Positions 44,824 through 53,184 of a stretch of DNA of 64,000 nucleotides are shown here, in pieces (positions within the stretch are counted from its first letter, which is position 1; every line of letters begins with the position of its first letter). The DNA lies in assembly GCA_023444095.1 (NCBI GenBank), contig JAEZRP010000013.1, forward strand, positions 62,001-126,000, read 5' to 3'. The stretch comes from Bacillota bacterium (lineage in GTDB: Bacteria; Bacillota; Clostridia; Christensenellales; Aristaeellaceae). The notes beneath the pieces are model-generated. The model worked only from the letters and a program-made list of their open reading frames with translations. It was not told the origin of the DNA and made no database searches. Both the position numbers and the translations under genes were made by a program.

Positions 44824-45037
44824 GTCTTCGATTTATCTCCCGAGAAGCGCGTCGATCCGCCATCCCCTCCGGGAACAGACCATATGCGAGGCCCTCGCGG
44901 ACGGCTACGAGCCTTCGCCATTTCGCCGACATGGGAAACGTCAACCGCCTGCTCGATCCGCGCTCGACGTGTTCCGGCGGATCGGAACGGATGACAGGCG
45001 GCAAAATGAGATATGGTAGTTCGCCCAAAAGAAAGGA

Positions 45038-45061
45038 ACGTCCGGACATTTGCCCGGACGT
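45038..45061 (-). terminator. Terminator of the MsmK/UgpC-like gene
   Basis: 8-bp stem (45038-45045 with 45054-45061), then a CCTTTCTTTT run on the minus strand, 20 bases past the stop codon. Confidence 0.75.
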
Positions 45062-45080
45062 CCTTCCATTTCGGGAGACC

Positions 45081-46199
45081 TTACGAGAGGATCGTCTCGT
45101 CCGTCTCGAGGTCAAACATGTGGATGCGGTTCGTCTCCATGCCGATCATCACGCTGTCGCCCGTGCGGGTGTGCGTCCGGGGATCGACGCGCGCGATCAG
45201 CCCGGTCGGCGTGCCGGGCGCGCTGAAGTAGAGGTTCGTTTCGGAGCCCATGAGTTCGGTCATCTCGATGTTCGCCTGAAAGGACGAGCCGGGATTCGCT
45301 TCAATAAACTCCGTCTCGTCGTGCAAGTTTTCCGGACGGATGCCGAGCGAGACCTTCTTTCCGATGTAGCGGTCGGACTTGAAGCGGCGCACCACCGCGT
45401 CCGGAACGCGGACCGCGCTCTCGCCGAACTCGGCGTACATCTTGCCTTCGCGCGGCACGAGCGTCGCCTCGATGATGTTCATCTGGGGCGTTCCGATGAA
45501 GGTCGCCACGAACTTGTTGGCCGGATGGTCGAACAGATTCTGGGGCGTATCGCTTTGCTGGATGACGCCGTCCTTCATGACCACGATGCGGCTTCCCATC
45601 GTCATGGCCTCGGTCTGATCGTGAGTGACGTATATGAAAGTCGTCTGGAGACGCTGGTGGAGCTTCGTGATCTCCGCTCGCATCTGAACGCGCAGCTTCG
45701 CATCAAGATTGGAAAGGGGCTCGTCCATCAGAAAGACCTTTGGCTCGCGAACGATGGCACGACCGAGCGCCACGCGCTGGCGCTGTCCGCCGGAGAGCGC
45801 GCTGGGCTTCCTTTCGAGCAGGTCTTCAATGCCCAGGATTGCCGCCGCTTCGTGCACGCGCTTGTCAATTTCAGCCTTCGGAAGGTTCCGGAGTTTGAGG
45901 CCGAACGCCATATTCTTATAGACTGACATGTGCGGGTAAAGCGCGTAGCTCTGAAAAACCATCGCGATATCGCGGTCCTTCGGCGGCGTGTTGTTGACGA
46001 GCTTCCCATCGATGTAGAGCTCTCCGCTCGAAATATCCTCGAGTCCGGCGACCATGCGAAGCGTCGTTGATTTTCCGCAGCCGGATGGGCCGACGAGCAC
46101 GATGAACTCCTTATCCTTGATTTCAAGGTTAAAATCCTTCACGGCAGTCACGTTGCCCGGATAGACCTTATATATATTCTTGAGTGATAGATTCGCCAT
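45081..46199 (-). CDS. Sugar ABC transporter ATPase (MsmK/UgpC family)
   Basis: 372 aa from ATG 46199, 5 bases after GGGAGGGTG. Walker [10 protein letters not shown], signature [15 protein letters not shown], Walker [17 protein letters not shown] and switch VTHDQTEA, followed by two C-terminal regulatory OB (TOBE) domains. Family members power several CUT1 sugar importers. No binding protein or permease is encoded here, so it is an orphan, probably shared, energiser. Its promoter is TTGATT-17-TAAACT near 46220-46262. Confidence 0.92.
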   Translation of the reverse strand: MANLSLKNIYKVYPGNVTAVKDFNLEIKDKEFIVLVGPSGCGKSTTLRMVAGLEDISSGELYIDGKLVNNTPPKDRDIAMVFQSYALYPHMSVYKNMAFGLKLRNLPKAEIDKRVHEAAAILGIEDLLERKPSALSGGQRQRVALGRAIVREPKVFLMDEPLSNLDAKLRVQMRAEITKLHQRLQTTFIYVTHDQTEAMTMGSRIVVMKDGVIQQSDTPQNLFDHPANKFVATFIGTPQMNIIEATLVPREGKMYAEFGESAVRVPDAVVRRFKSDRYIGKKVSLGIRPENLHDETEFIEANPGSSFQANIEMTELMGSETNLYFSAPGTPTGLIARVDPRTHTRTGDSVMIGMETNRIHMFDLETDETILS

Positions 46200-46328
46200 T
46201 TCTGCACCCTCCCAATCTGCGTATAAACCTGATCTTCTTAAGTTTAGCAAAATAGTCGAAAAAAATCAACCTGTATGGGTACAATTCTCATGACAATTCT
46301 TTTTAACATGGAAAAACAAAATTAGGTA

Positions 46329-46357
46329 TTGCCAAGGGGTCTGGAACATGATATAAT
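46329..46357 (+). promoter_or_regulatory. Promoter of the structured RNA and tRNA-Ala
   Basis: TTGCCA (46329-46334), 17-base spacer, TATAAT (46352-46357) preceded by TG (extended -10). Predicted start near 46364, which is 168 bases before the tRNA. Confidence 0.8.
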
Positions 46358-46363
46358 CATTTT

Positions 46364-46522
46364 CGTTCCGCGGGCGTGACCGCAGGGCGCAGGGTTCTTC
46401 GCAGTGGGTGTGCGATGTATACTGCAACCAAAGTTGATCTTGAGGAACAGAGTCGGCAAGAGGGATTGTACGGTTGATGGTCTTGGCAACGTCCAGCCCT
46501 CCGCCCGACGCGTCCGGAATGC
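46364..46522 (+). ncRNA. Unidentified structured RNA upstream of tRNA-Ala
   Basis: No ORF with a ribosome binding site fits. The ends pair: 46366-46377 with 46509-46520 (10 of 12 positions), and inside that GGGCGCAGGG (46385-46394) with CCCTCCGCCC (46498-46507), one mismatch. Further hairpins inside include CAGT/ACTG and CAAC/GUUG. So the transcript folds into a closed rod that ends 9 bases before the tRNA. It does not contain the SRP, RNase P, tmRNA or SAM-riboswitch signatures I know. It may be a processed RNA or only a tRNA leader. Confidence 0.5.
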
Positions 46523-46531
46523 CGGATATAT

Positions 46532-46607
46532 GGGGCATTAGCACAGCTGGTAGCGCGCTACGTTCGCATCGTAGAGGTCAGGAGTTCGAATCTCCTATGC
46601 TCCACCA
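46532..46607 (+). tRNA. tRNA-Ala (anticodon CGC)
   Basis: 76 bases with encoded CCA (46605-46607). Acceptor stem 46532-46538 with 46597-46603 contains the G3-U70 wobble pair that identifies alanine tRNA. The anticodon stem is CTACG/CGTAG around the loop TTCGCAT, giving anticodon CGC (46565-46567), which reads GCG. The T-arm is AGGAG-TTCGAAT-CTCCT. Confidence 0.97.
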
Positions 46608-46609
46608 CA

Positions 46610-46649
46610 ATCTGTCTGAAAACGCTAGTTTTCAGACAGATTTCTTTTC
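46610..46649 (+). terminator. Terminator after tRNA-Ala
   Basis: 14-bp perfect stem (46610-46623 with 46628-46641), GCTA loop, followed by TTTCTTTT. Confidence 0.9.
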
Positions 46650-46899
46650 AAACCGATCGTCTCGAAACCTGATCTGTGCGTGATAAGACCTGCCCCTTGC
46701 CCTTAATTCCCTCATTTAGTAGGCTTTTTTTGTATGAAGAGCGCAAGAATGCCCGCATCCTTTGGCCTCCCATCTCCCGAAGGATCGTCAACCGAGCAAA
46801 GACGACCTGCACCTCACAAAGAATCAGGTCGTCTGTTCCATTTGTCACGCAGAATCGCTTGACGCAGGATTGATCAGATGGACGAGCGCCCGTGAGGAC
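46650..46899. other. Non-coding start of the AT-richer region
   Basis: 250 bases with no gene I can support. A 9-bp inverted repeat (46801-46809 with 46825-46833) is followed by a weak T-rich run and could end the minus-strand genes. Short ORFs on both strands have no ribosome binding sites and match nothing; the region may contain decayed coding sequence. Confidence 0.4.
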
Positions 46900-47370
46900 T
46901 CAGTTTCCTTTCATAACCGGTAACCAAAATTCCACGACGCCATTCTCGGGATAGACCTCAAGTTCCGGCGCGAATGCGTGATCATACCCCGACGCGGGCA
47001 GCCATTCTTTGAATGCATACATTTCCGCTTCAAACAGCGCGCTTTGAACATCTCCCGTGCTTTGAAAAATTGCCCACAACGAGCAGGGTATGGTGAACGT
47101 CTCAAATTCGCCATGACGGTCGTGTTCACCCTCTGATGCAATGTAGAAATCAAAGTCCCTTTTTTGCGGGTCCTTTTCAACACGCGATACTCCAAATACG
47201 CTGCTTTGAGTGATGCCATCGGAAGCGTCGCAAAGAGATTTCAGAGTTGCTATGGTACCGTCCATATGGCACCGATCCCAGAAATCTTGAAAATCTTCGA
47301 GTTTGGAAATCCACGTTTTCACGCCAGTTGCCGCAAACGCGGGCTTCTGCTCCATCCTGACTTTAACCAT
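46900..47370 (-). CDS. GyrI-like effector-binding domain protein
   Basis: 156 aa from ATG 47370, with ATGGAGG 8 bases upstream. It starts MVKVRMEQKPAFAATGVKTWIS and shows DFDFYIASEGE and a late PELEVYPENGVVEFWLPV, the pattern of the stand-alone GyrI-like small-molecule binding (AraC effector) domain. No DNA-binding domain is attached. Such proteins bind hydrophobic ligands or protect against toxins. It is the first gene of the AT-richer segment next to tRNA-Ala. Confidence 0.78.
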   Translation of the reverse strand: MVKVRMEQKPAFAATGVKTWISKLEDFQDFWDRCHMDGTIATLKSLCDASDGITQSSVFGVSRVEKDPQKRDFDFYIASEGEHDRHGEFETFTIPCSLWAIFQSTGDVQSALFEAEMYAFKEWLPASGYDHAFAPELEVYPENGVVEFWLPVMKGN

Positions 47371-47429
47371 CGCGTTTTCCTCCATCTTCTCGCCATATCC
47401 TGGGTCGCATCGCTACATCTCGGCACTTT

Positions 47430-47756
47430 TTACATCGTCTTCAGTATCACACGCCCAACCACACCGACCAAAGTACCCAAAACGATCGACATCAAAAAAA
47501 TCGGAATTGCCGACGATATGCCGTCCTTCGCAACCATTATCATTATGGGAAGAGCCAATAGCAGCGTAATCATCCCGCCCTTCAGCCACCACGGCATGCC
47601 GAATAGCTCCGTGTTATAAACGACGAACGGGACGATCAGGTAAAAAACGAATGCCGATAGAATTGAAAATCTGTCCAGTTTCATCTTCAGCATGGGCAGA
47701 ATGTCGATCATCCCAAATATCGCGCCCGTTATCAGAGTCAGAAAAATCGTTCTCAA
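47430..47756 (-). CDS. Small membrane protein of unknown function
   Basis: 108 aa from a TTG at 47756, whose TTGA overlaps the upstream stop codon; GGGAGGAG lies 8 bases before it, which supports this start over a longer frame. Three to four hydrophobic helices (AFVFYLIVPFVVY, MITLLLALPIMIMV, IFLMSIVLGTLVGVVG) leave almost no soluble part. Not recognised. Coupled to the zinc-ribbon gene. Confidence 0.7.
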   Translation of the reverse strand: MRTIFLTLITGAIFGMIDILPMLKMKLDRFSILSAFVFYLIVPFVVYNTELFGMPWWLKGGMITLLLALPIMIMVAKDGISSAIPIFLMSIVLGTLVGVVGRVILKTM

Positions 47757-48115
47757 GCGTCTTGCTCCTCCCTGTATTTTGCATTGCAGGCCCTGCATAC
47801 GATGTCACACTCGTAGGATGACAGGTTTTTCGTCAGAATGGTCACCAATGGAGATTGATCCGCAGGGCAGCACAACCGGTTTTTTCTTGTTACCATCTTC
47901 TGCTCGGCGCCTTTTGACAATTTCTCATCGTCAAAAGCGAGGCAGGCGCTGCCTTCATTTCCACATTTGCATTGATAGACCAGACGGAATCGGTCGTAAG
48001 TCACATAGCATAAGTAGCCGATCGTTTTGCCACAGCCTTCGCAGTAAATCCAACCGCCATATGTATTGGCAAGCCTTGTGTTCATGAGTTCCCTGACGTT
48101 CAATGTCCCAGCCAT
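47753..48115 (-). CDS. Cysteine-rich, probable zinc-binding protein
   Basis: 120 aa. It has CEGCGKTIGYLCY, CKCGNEGSACLAF and later CCPADQ and CRACNAKY, eight or more cysteines arranged in CxxC pairs, suggesting two zinc ribbons. The YCEGC...YQCKCGN pattern occurs in small hypothetical proteins of clostridia, but no function is known to me. AGGAGAAGG precedes the ATG. It is coupled to the membrane protein downstream. Confidence 0.72.
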   Translation of the reverse strand: MAGTLNVRELMNTRLANTYGGWIYCEGCGKTIGYLCYVTYDRFRLVYQCKCGNEGSACLAFDDEKLSKGAEQKMVTRKNRLCCPADQSPLVTILTKNLSSYECDIVCRACNAKYREEQDA

Positions 48116-48145
48116 ATACCTTCTCCTATACCTGACCCTGTATCG

Positions 48146-48943
48146 TTACTTTTTGTAGGTAATCACCAGTCGCTTTCCCGCCGTCTTGCCAATCCGGTAA
48201 AACAGCCATCCAAGCGGCTTTTTGTAAAACGGCACGGGAACGGCACGATCATACACGCCGTTTTTTCGGCATTCCTCCGTCCAATGAAATCCGTCGTACG
48301 TCTCATATTCCGCACCTTTCGCGCACGCTAAGGACATGCCACGGAAAAGATTGTATGGAATCAGGAGCAGGGCGAAGGGGCTGCGCAGCTTTTTTGAGGC
48401 GACATCCCATCGGAATCGTCGGACAATCATTTCAAGCCTCCGCGCTGTTTTCTCGCCGATTTGATAATCGTTCCAGCTGTATGCGACGACTCCAAACGGA
48501 TAAGCGCGGTTAAACCCAATCCCCCTTAAAAAGTCCGCGATGCTCTTTGCGGAACGTTTCGCTCCCACGCCGCCTGTGGTGGTAAGAATCAGCGCCTTGC
48601 TTTGAAAGAAGCGTGGCCGATGCAGCAAAAAGCACAGGTGGTCAAACAGGTTTTTCAGCAGCGCGGTTTCCTGCATATTAAAAGTGGAGGATAGAAGAAT
48701 CACGCCATCCGCCGCTTCGATTTTTCGGATGATTTCGCCAGTTATGCCGACATGAGGACATTTCTCATGCCCCAGTCGGAAGCAGGCGCTGCACCCAAGG
48801 CAGAAGGGCAGTCCAGCTTCCATCAGATGAACCGTGTCAAACTCCGCCGCCGCATCCTCCCTGCGTATGTTTTCCATGGCTGAAAGCGCCAGCCTCCATG
48901 TATTGCCCTTGCGCGGGCTTCCGTTGATGACCAGATACCGCAT
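48146..48943 (-). CDS. Flavodoxin-like NAD(P)H-dependent FMN oxidoreductase
   Basis: 265 aa. The FMN phosphate loop is INGSPRKGNTWRLA near residue 6, and CLGCSACFRLGHEKCPH gives the four cysteines found in iron-sulfur flavoproteins of this family, though the spacing does not prove a cluster. The second flavin segment is TGGVGAKR. The ATG overlaps the tetR stop by one base, so the pair is coupled and presumably regulated by that TetR. Confidence 0.82.
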   Translation of the reverse strand: MRYLVINGSPRKGNTWRLALSAMENIRREDAAAEFDTVHLMEAGLPFCLGCSACFRLGHEKCPHVGITGEIIRKIEAADGVILLSSTFNMQETALLKNLFDHLCFLLHRPRFFQSKALILTTTGGVGAKRSAKSIADFLRGIGFNRAYPFGVVAYSWNDYQIGEKTARRLEMIVRRFRWDVASKKLRSPFALLLIPYNLFRGMSLACAKGAEYETYDGFHWTEECRKNGVYDRAVPVPFYKKPLGWLFYRIGKTAGKRLVITYKK

Positions 48944-49503
48944 TATCGAAACCTCTCAATCAAATCGTCAATGAAGACATCCCGCTGCGCTTTGTCGGAA
49001 AAATCGACGCCGAGCGTTTGGCGCAAAACATCCTTGCGCAAGAACGCCACCTGCAGAACTGCAGTAATCAAAAAAGAGTTGATCTTGTGTGAGCTTTGCA
49101 TCTCCCCGCCGGACAGACGATTGCCAAATCCATGGACGGTGCCCATCGTGTTATCCCGTTCTTGGGGCTGTCTGAGGTCCCCCAGGATGGAGATCTTCGA
49201 AATCTCAGGATTTTCCATTAAAAAATCCATAACCTGGCTGGCGACACGCTTCGTAGACTCAATCGCATCCTCACCTTCTGTCAAGGAGGGGCGGAAAGAG
49301 CGAATCACCCCGCCGATGATCCTTTGGACACATTCCTCGATCAGGTATCCTTTCGTGCCAAAGTAGTGATTGATAAGTCCCAGGCCCACGTTCGATTTCT
49401 CGGCAATTTTGCGGACGGTGATGGTTTCAGTGAGGCCATTCGATTCCTGAATTAGTCGGATGGTTTGCTGAATGATCCTTTCTTTGGTCGCTTCCGCTTT
49501 CAT
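48943..49503 (-). CDS. TetR family regulator (flavoprotein operon)
   Basis: 186 aa from ATG 49503, 5 bases after AGGGGTG. The TetR helix-turn-helix is at residues about 10-55 (ERIIQQTIRLIQES, VRKIAEKSNVGLGLINHYFGTKGYLIEE); the C-terminal ligand domain is unremarkable. A 29-bp near-perfect palindrome (49513-49541) overlaps its promoter, so it is almost certainly autoregulated and controls the downstream flavoprotein gene. Confidence 0.88.
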   Translation of the reverse strand: MKAEATKERIIQQTIRLIQESNGLTETITVRKIAEKSNVGLGLINHYFGTKGYLIEECVQRIIGGVIRSFRPSLTEGEDAIESTKRVASQVMDFLMENPEISKISILGDLRQPQERDNTMGTVHGFGNRLSGGEMQSSHKINSFLITAVLQVAFLRKDVLRQTLGVDFSDKAQRDVFIDDLIERFR

Positions 49504-49512
49504 GAAATCACC

Positions 49513-49541
49513 CCTATAATTGAACAACGTTCAACTATAGG
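49513..49541. promoter_or_regulatory. TetR operator (29-bp palindrome)
   Basis: Two 13-base arms (49513-49525 and 49529-49541) match at 12 of 13 positions around a 3-base centre, with core TTGAAC-N3-GTTCAA. It overlaps the tetR -10 region. Confidence 0.8.
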
Positions 49542-49567
49542 GTATCGCATTCCGTCTCCTTTGTCAA
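49539..49567 (-). promoter_or_regulatory. Promoter of the tetR-flavoprotein operon
   Basis: Minus strand: TTGACA (49567-49562), 17-base spacer, TACCCT (49544-49539), the -10 touching the operator. Confidence 0.65.
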
Positions 49568-49726
49568 GGACCGCAGTCATTTTTTTACTTGTGCTTTCCC
49601 GGGCGGATACATGGCGGATAAGTCCCCTGACTCCGCCAACGAGAAGGACTCGGTTGAAGGTACGGAACGTTTTTGCACACTCGCCGAGAACTGCGAATTG
49701 GCATGCCCAACCGAGTATCCCTGCAG

Positions 49727-50227
49727 TCATTTCATACCGCCGAGTGGAACGTGAAAGAAAAACATTGTGCTATAAGCCATCACAATCGAAATCGGCCAGG
49801 CCAACAAGGGCTTTACGGAATGGACCCTTATAAGAACGAAAGCGATGCAGTAAAGAGCCATGGACCATAGGATATTCCAGTTGTTATAATGTACAAAATT
49901 TCCAAGCCTACAGGATATATATTCCAGGGCGGTATGGATGCCCGCCCATATAAGGATATATAACGCCCGTTTCCGTTTTACTGGATAATTGGTCAGAAAC
50001 AGCGTGATAGCGCACGGGAAAACAATAAAGGCAATCAGCAAATCGCTGAATATATGGCTTACCAAATTCTTATATTCCCAAAGGCTCTTCTCGTAAAATA
50101 ACAGATTATAACCCAAATCACCTATTATGGCATACAAAAATGTCGAATAATACTCCTTCCACCTTTTCCATGCGCCATAGCGGATGGAAATTACGACATA
50201 GGCTGCAACAAATAATATTCTTGTCAT
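49727..50227 (-). CDS. CBO0543-like membrane protein
   Basis: 166 aa from ATG 50227, with AGAGGAC 5 bases upstream. Five hydrophobic helices with conserved-looking RYGAWKRWKEYY, GDLGYNLLFY, ALEYISCRLGNFVHYNNWN resemble the CBO0543 family of small membrane proteins common in Firmicutes. Function unknown. The GC content (near 40 %) is far below that of the rest of the window. It follows a paralogue-like gene by 64 bases. Confidence 0.72.
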   Translation of the reverse strand: MTRILFVAAYVVISIRYGAWKRWKEYYSTFLYAIIGDLGYNLLFYEKSLWEYKNLVSHIFSDLLIAFIVFPCAITLFLTNYPVKRKRALYILIWAGIHTALEYISCRLGNFVHYNNWNILWSMALYCIAFVLIRVHSVKPLLAWPISIVMAYSTMFFFHVPLGGMK

Positions 50228-50291
50228 AAGTAGTCCTCTCATTGCAATTTGACACTTGCCTGTTGTCTGCAACTTATGTTTTCCTGATCTG

Positions 50292-50840
50292 TTATTCACT
50301 CCACTTTCTTGTGTATAGCCAATGGCCAATCATGAAGATCATGAAATAAATCGGCAAGGAATAATGATGTTCCCAGCCGCTCGGTTCGTAAACGCCCAGC
50401 CAGATAAAAATCGGTTCGACCACGTACGCTGCAATAACTCCAAAAGCCGCACCCTTCATCCATGGCTTAATTCTCGGAAAAAATTGATAAAACAGCATAG
50501 CCGTGACCGGCATCACGGTCAGATCCCAAGGAAGATATTCTGGCAGATAAGGAAGAAGCCAGGTATTGTAGTTCCACGCTCCTTGTGAAATGCCCAACAT
50601 ATCCAAAATGGTCGCCGCCAACATTGTAAAAATACCGGCATACAATAGATTGTGCGTTTTTCTCCTGTCCCGCACGAAGAACCAGAGTATCCACGGGAGC
50701 ACCGAAAGCGAGACATCAAGCCACCAATGCCACGTGAATACCATGTTTTCCAACCAAATGCGTTCGATTTCATCATGAATTTTCTCGTATTGCAGGCTGA
50801 CTCGGTCTACGGATTCAAGCAGGTCAGGCTGGAAGTTCAA
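50292..50840 (-). CDS. CBO0543 family membrane protein
   Basis: 182 aa from a TTG start at 50840, 6 bases after AGAGGTG. Helices follow a soluble N-terminal 30 residues; the signature-like ENMVFTWHWWLDVSLSVLPW, DMLGISQGAWNYNTW and GWEHHYSLPIYF are typical of this family, in which His and Trp cluster at the membrane surface. Function unknown. It pairs with the next gene, which is shorter but of similar layout. Confidence 0.78.
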   Translation of the reverse strand: MNFQPDLLESVDRVSLQYEKIHDEIERIWLENMVFTWHWWLDVSLSVLPWILWFFVRDRRKTHNLLYAGIFTMLAATILDMLGISQGAWNYNTWLLPYLPEYLPWDLTVMPVTAMLFYQFFPRIKPWMKGAAFGVIAAYVVEPIFIWLGVYEPSGWEHHYSLPIYFMIFMIGHWLYTRKWSE

Positions 50841-50935
50841 AGGCTACACCTCTTTTTGTTCCTATCATGCACGAAAGCCTCCGAAATATGTATAAGAGTT
50901 GAAGAGCAAGAGCCATTTTGTATACTCACCGAATC

Positions 50936-51018
50936 CTTTCAAGCAAGTCGCGAAAAGGCAGCGCATGAACCAGTTCCCGAATATTCTGGGCGTCGTCATT
51001 CGGCAAAACGGCAGCCAT
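50936..51018 (-). pseudogene. Possible remnant of a decayed gene
   Basis: A 27-codon open stretch ending at the TGA at 50936, reading PNDDAQNIRELVHALPFRDLLERIR, which looks like the C-terminus of a real protein. There is no upstream ORF and no good ribosome binding site. I cannot name the parent family. It sits in a 400-base gap (50841-51242) otherwise empty apart from the terminator at 51062-51089. Confidence 0.35.
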
Positions 51019-51061
51019 GGATACGCCTCTCTTCGGCCTTCATATACGAGCGATGCAAACT

Positions 51062-51089
51062 AAAAAACCCGGAGCGCTTCGTCTCCGGG
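51062..51089 (-). terminator. Terminator downstream of the AraC-type regulator
   Basis: Minus strand: 7-bp stem (51089-51083 with 51074-51068), then six T. It lies about 155 bases past the regulator's stop codon. Confidence 0.8.
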
Positions 51090-51242
51090 GATGAGAACAT
51101 GTGTGTATACCATTCCCATTGAGTCTAATCGGCGCAATGATTTCGCACATCAGCGGGCGGTATGCCGAAACTCGCATTCATGTGGGCAATTCCCCACGTC
51201 GCCTAGCATCGCAGTAAGCTTATTGGATACGTGAAATGTCCC

Positions 51243-52718
51243 CTACAGCTCCACGCTGAACAGATAGGCGGTGCTGTATTTGTCGAAACCGTCGGGAAAG
51301 ACTTCCGCAGTCCAATATTTATCCGGGTACGGAATGTTCACGCCCTGGCCAAGAATGATGTTTCTTGTGACGTCGTACATGGCATCGCTGTCATATCCCT
51401 CGACCTTGTGCATTGCTGCCATATCGCCAGAGAAGGTGGCATACGCAAACTGGGATAGGAACGGCGGACCCGCCTTGCCATCGCTCTGCGGCACAAAGTC
51501 AAAGGCGAGAAATCCTTCCGGCGCCGGGGCATCCGCCTTCATAAACCGTCCCCAAAAGCCGTGCCACGGACCGACATCCACACCTAACCCATAATGGTGC
51601 ATAAACAAAACATCATGGTCAAAGTCCGATTTATATTCGGTCATGGCGTCCAGAGTGCGGAAAAGTTCCCTGCGAACCTCCACGTCGGACAGGTCGTCAC
51701 CTTCCCGCCCGATCAAGCGCATGGCGGACATTTTTTTGTATTCGAAGCTGTCCACCTTGAAGCCATTTTGCTGCCTCTCAACCATACTTGGCATAAAAAG
51801 CGCCCATTGCACGCCGGCATCGCAGTTTTTCAAATAATTGATATACCCAAAAAGATCCACGCTGTCAGTGCCCGTAGGGCCGGTCTTGTTTCCCGCGATC
51901 AATTCCCGCAAGCTGCGCTCCCGCATGGTCGAAAAATCGGAGAACATCTTGGCGACCGTTGCGCGCAACCACTCATCATGCGGCGCACCGGACAACTCAT
52001 CATCGAATCTGTCGAGAGCCTTGAAAACCGCCGCATTGACCACGCCGGACGGCTCCAGCTCTTTCAAGCAAGCGCGAAGCTGGGCGTTCTGCTCCTTGAA
52101 CCGCGCAAATACGCCCTGCATCAGAATTTGCTCGTTTTCCGCGAGTTTTTCGTCAATCCATTGCGAATCGTCGAGGATCCATTCTGTCAGCGCATCAAAG
52201 ACACCCGGATTTTGTCTTCTTGCCCTGCCTGCCCAATCTACAATCCGATTGTACCTCTCGGCGTTCGTCAGTCGATCGCCTTCTTCGCCGTCGATATCGT
52301 TCCAATTGACCAGATGGAAATCGTTGATGAGTTGACGCGACATATCAAATCCTCCTTGAATGTTGACGTGAATGGTCAGCGGATGGAACATCCTGACCCG
52401 TCCCCGCTGCACCTTCGACGGCGGCACGCCGTGAAACCGCGTAAACGCCTTGGAAAAGCTCTCCTGCGTATCGTACTGATAGCGCATGGCCACGTCAATG
52501 ATTCTGCTCGTCGGTTGCAGCAAATCCTGCGCGGCCAAACTCAGTCGTCTGTTGCGGATATACTCGCCGACAGTCATGCCCATTACCACATGAAAAATCA
52601 GCTGAAAATGCGAGCTCGACGTATAAGCTTGGCTCGCCACCTCATCGACGCATATATCGTTGGTCAAGTTATTTTCGATGTAATGAATGGCTCTTGACAA
52701 GCTCTGAATCCAGTTCAC
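51243..52718 (-). CDS. Large AraC family regulator with C-terminal GyrI-like domain
   Basis: 491 aa from a GTG at 52718, 6 bases after GGGGGAGGG; an ATG at 52745 would put that site inside the gene. The AraC DNA-binding domain is at the N-terminus (residues about 5-105; ICVDEVASQAYTSSSHFQLIF, IIDVAMRYQYDTQESFSKAFTRFHG). A middle helical domain (about 125-320) is not recognised. The last 150 residues, with VDSFEYKKMSAMRLIG and YWTAEVFPDGFDK, resemble the GyrI-like effector domain. The middle insert makes it longer than usual. Confidence 0.82.
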   Translation of the reverse strand: MNWIQSLSRAIHYIENNLTNDICVDEVASQAYTSSSHFQLIFHVVMGMTVGEYIRNRRLSLAAQDLLQPTSRIIDVAMRYQYDTQESFSKAFTRFHGVPPSKVQRGRVRMFHPLTIHVNIQGGFDMSRQLINDFHLVNWNDIDGEEGDRLTNAERYNRIVDWAGRARRQNPGVFDALTEWILDDSQWIDEKLAENEQILMQGVFARFKEQNAQLRACLKELEPSGVVNAAVFKALDRFDDELSGAPHDEWLRATVAKMFSDFSTMRERSLRELIAGNKTGPTGTDSVDLFGYINYLKNCDAGVQWALFMPSMVERQQNGFKVDSFEYKKMSAMRLIGREGDDLSDVEVRRELFRTLDAMTEYKSDFDHDVLFMHHYGLGVDVGPWHGFWGRFMKADAPAPEGFLAFDFVPQSDGKAGPPFLSQFAYATFSGDMAAMHKVEGYDSDAMYDVTRNIILGQGVNIPYPDKYWTAEVFPDGFDKYSTAYLFSVEL

Positions 52719-53135
52719 AAGCTGCCCTCCCCCGCCGAATATCATACAACGGCATAGACTGGAAAGTCATGTCTTAAAATGCGGCGTTTTGTCCGTCCGT
52801 TAAAAGCCTCGCATGGAGAATCGAAAACAAGGCATTTCGCTGAGTCGTCACCGAAAGTACGCTCAACGAAAAGATAAATTTAGTTTCCATTGTAGCACTT
52901 TCCCATTGCCGGATCAAGAAAACCACGAATTCTCGACGCACAGATGACGCGCCATCCGGAAAGAAGGAATTTGCAGCGATATCGGCTTCGTTCATGCGCA
53001 AGGCGGCCGGGCCTTATGCTCACTCCAGGGATGCAGGCTCTGCCTCCGGGGCTTCCTTTCCCGCGCATTGTGCTTTTGATCCCCATTCCCAGGTCGCGAC
53101 ACGTCATCGGCCCTACCACGCGCGTGGAATGGGGA
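52719..53135. other. Intergenic region between divergent regulators
   Basis: About 415 bases without a supported gene. An 11-bp perfect inverted repeat (53079-53089 with 53126-53136) brackets a 36-base loop and reaches into the tetR -35 box. GC content rises toward its right end, marking the edge of the AT-richer segment. Confidence 0.5.
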
Positions 53136-53164
53136 TTGACAATAAACGAATGATCGTTTATTAT
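53136..53164 (+). promoter_or_regulatory. tetR promoter with operator between -35 and -10
   Basis: TTGACA (53136-53141), 17-base spacer, TATTAT (53159-53164). A perfect palindrome, AATAAACGA (53141-53149) and TCGTTTATT (53154-53162), fills the spacer, so a bound repressor would block polymerase. Confidence 0.82.
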
Positions 53165-53184
53165 ATAAGCAAGGAGGTGGTGGC

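Noticed and set aside
46676..46873. 65-codon ORF after tRNA-Ala as a gene
   Set aside because: No ribosome binding site, no similarity I recognise, and it overlaps an equally plausible ORF on the other strand.
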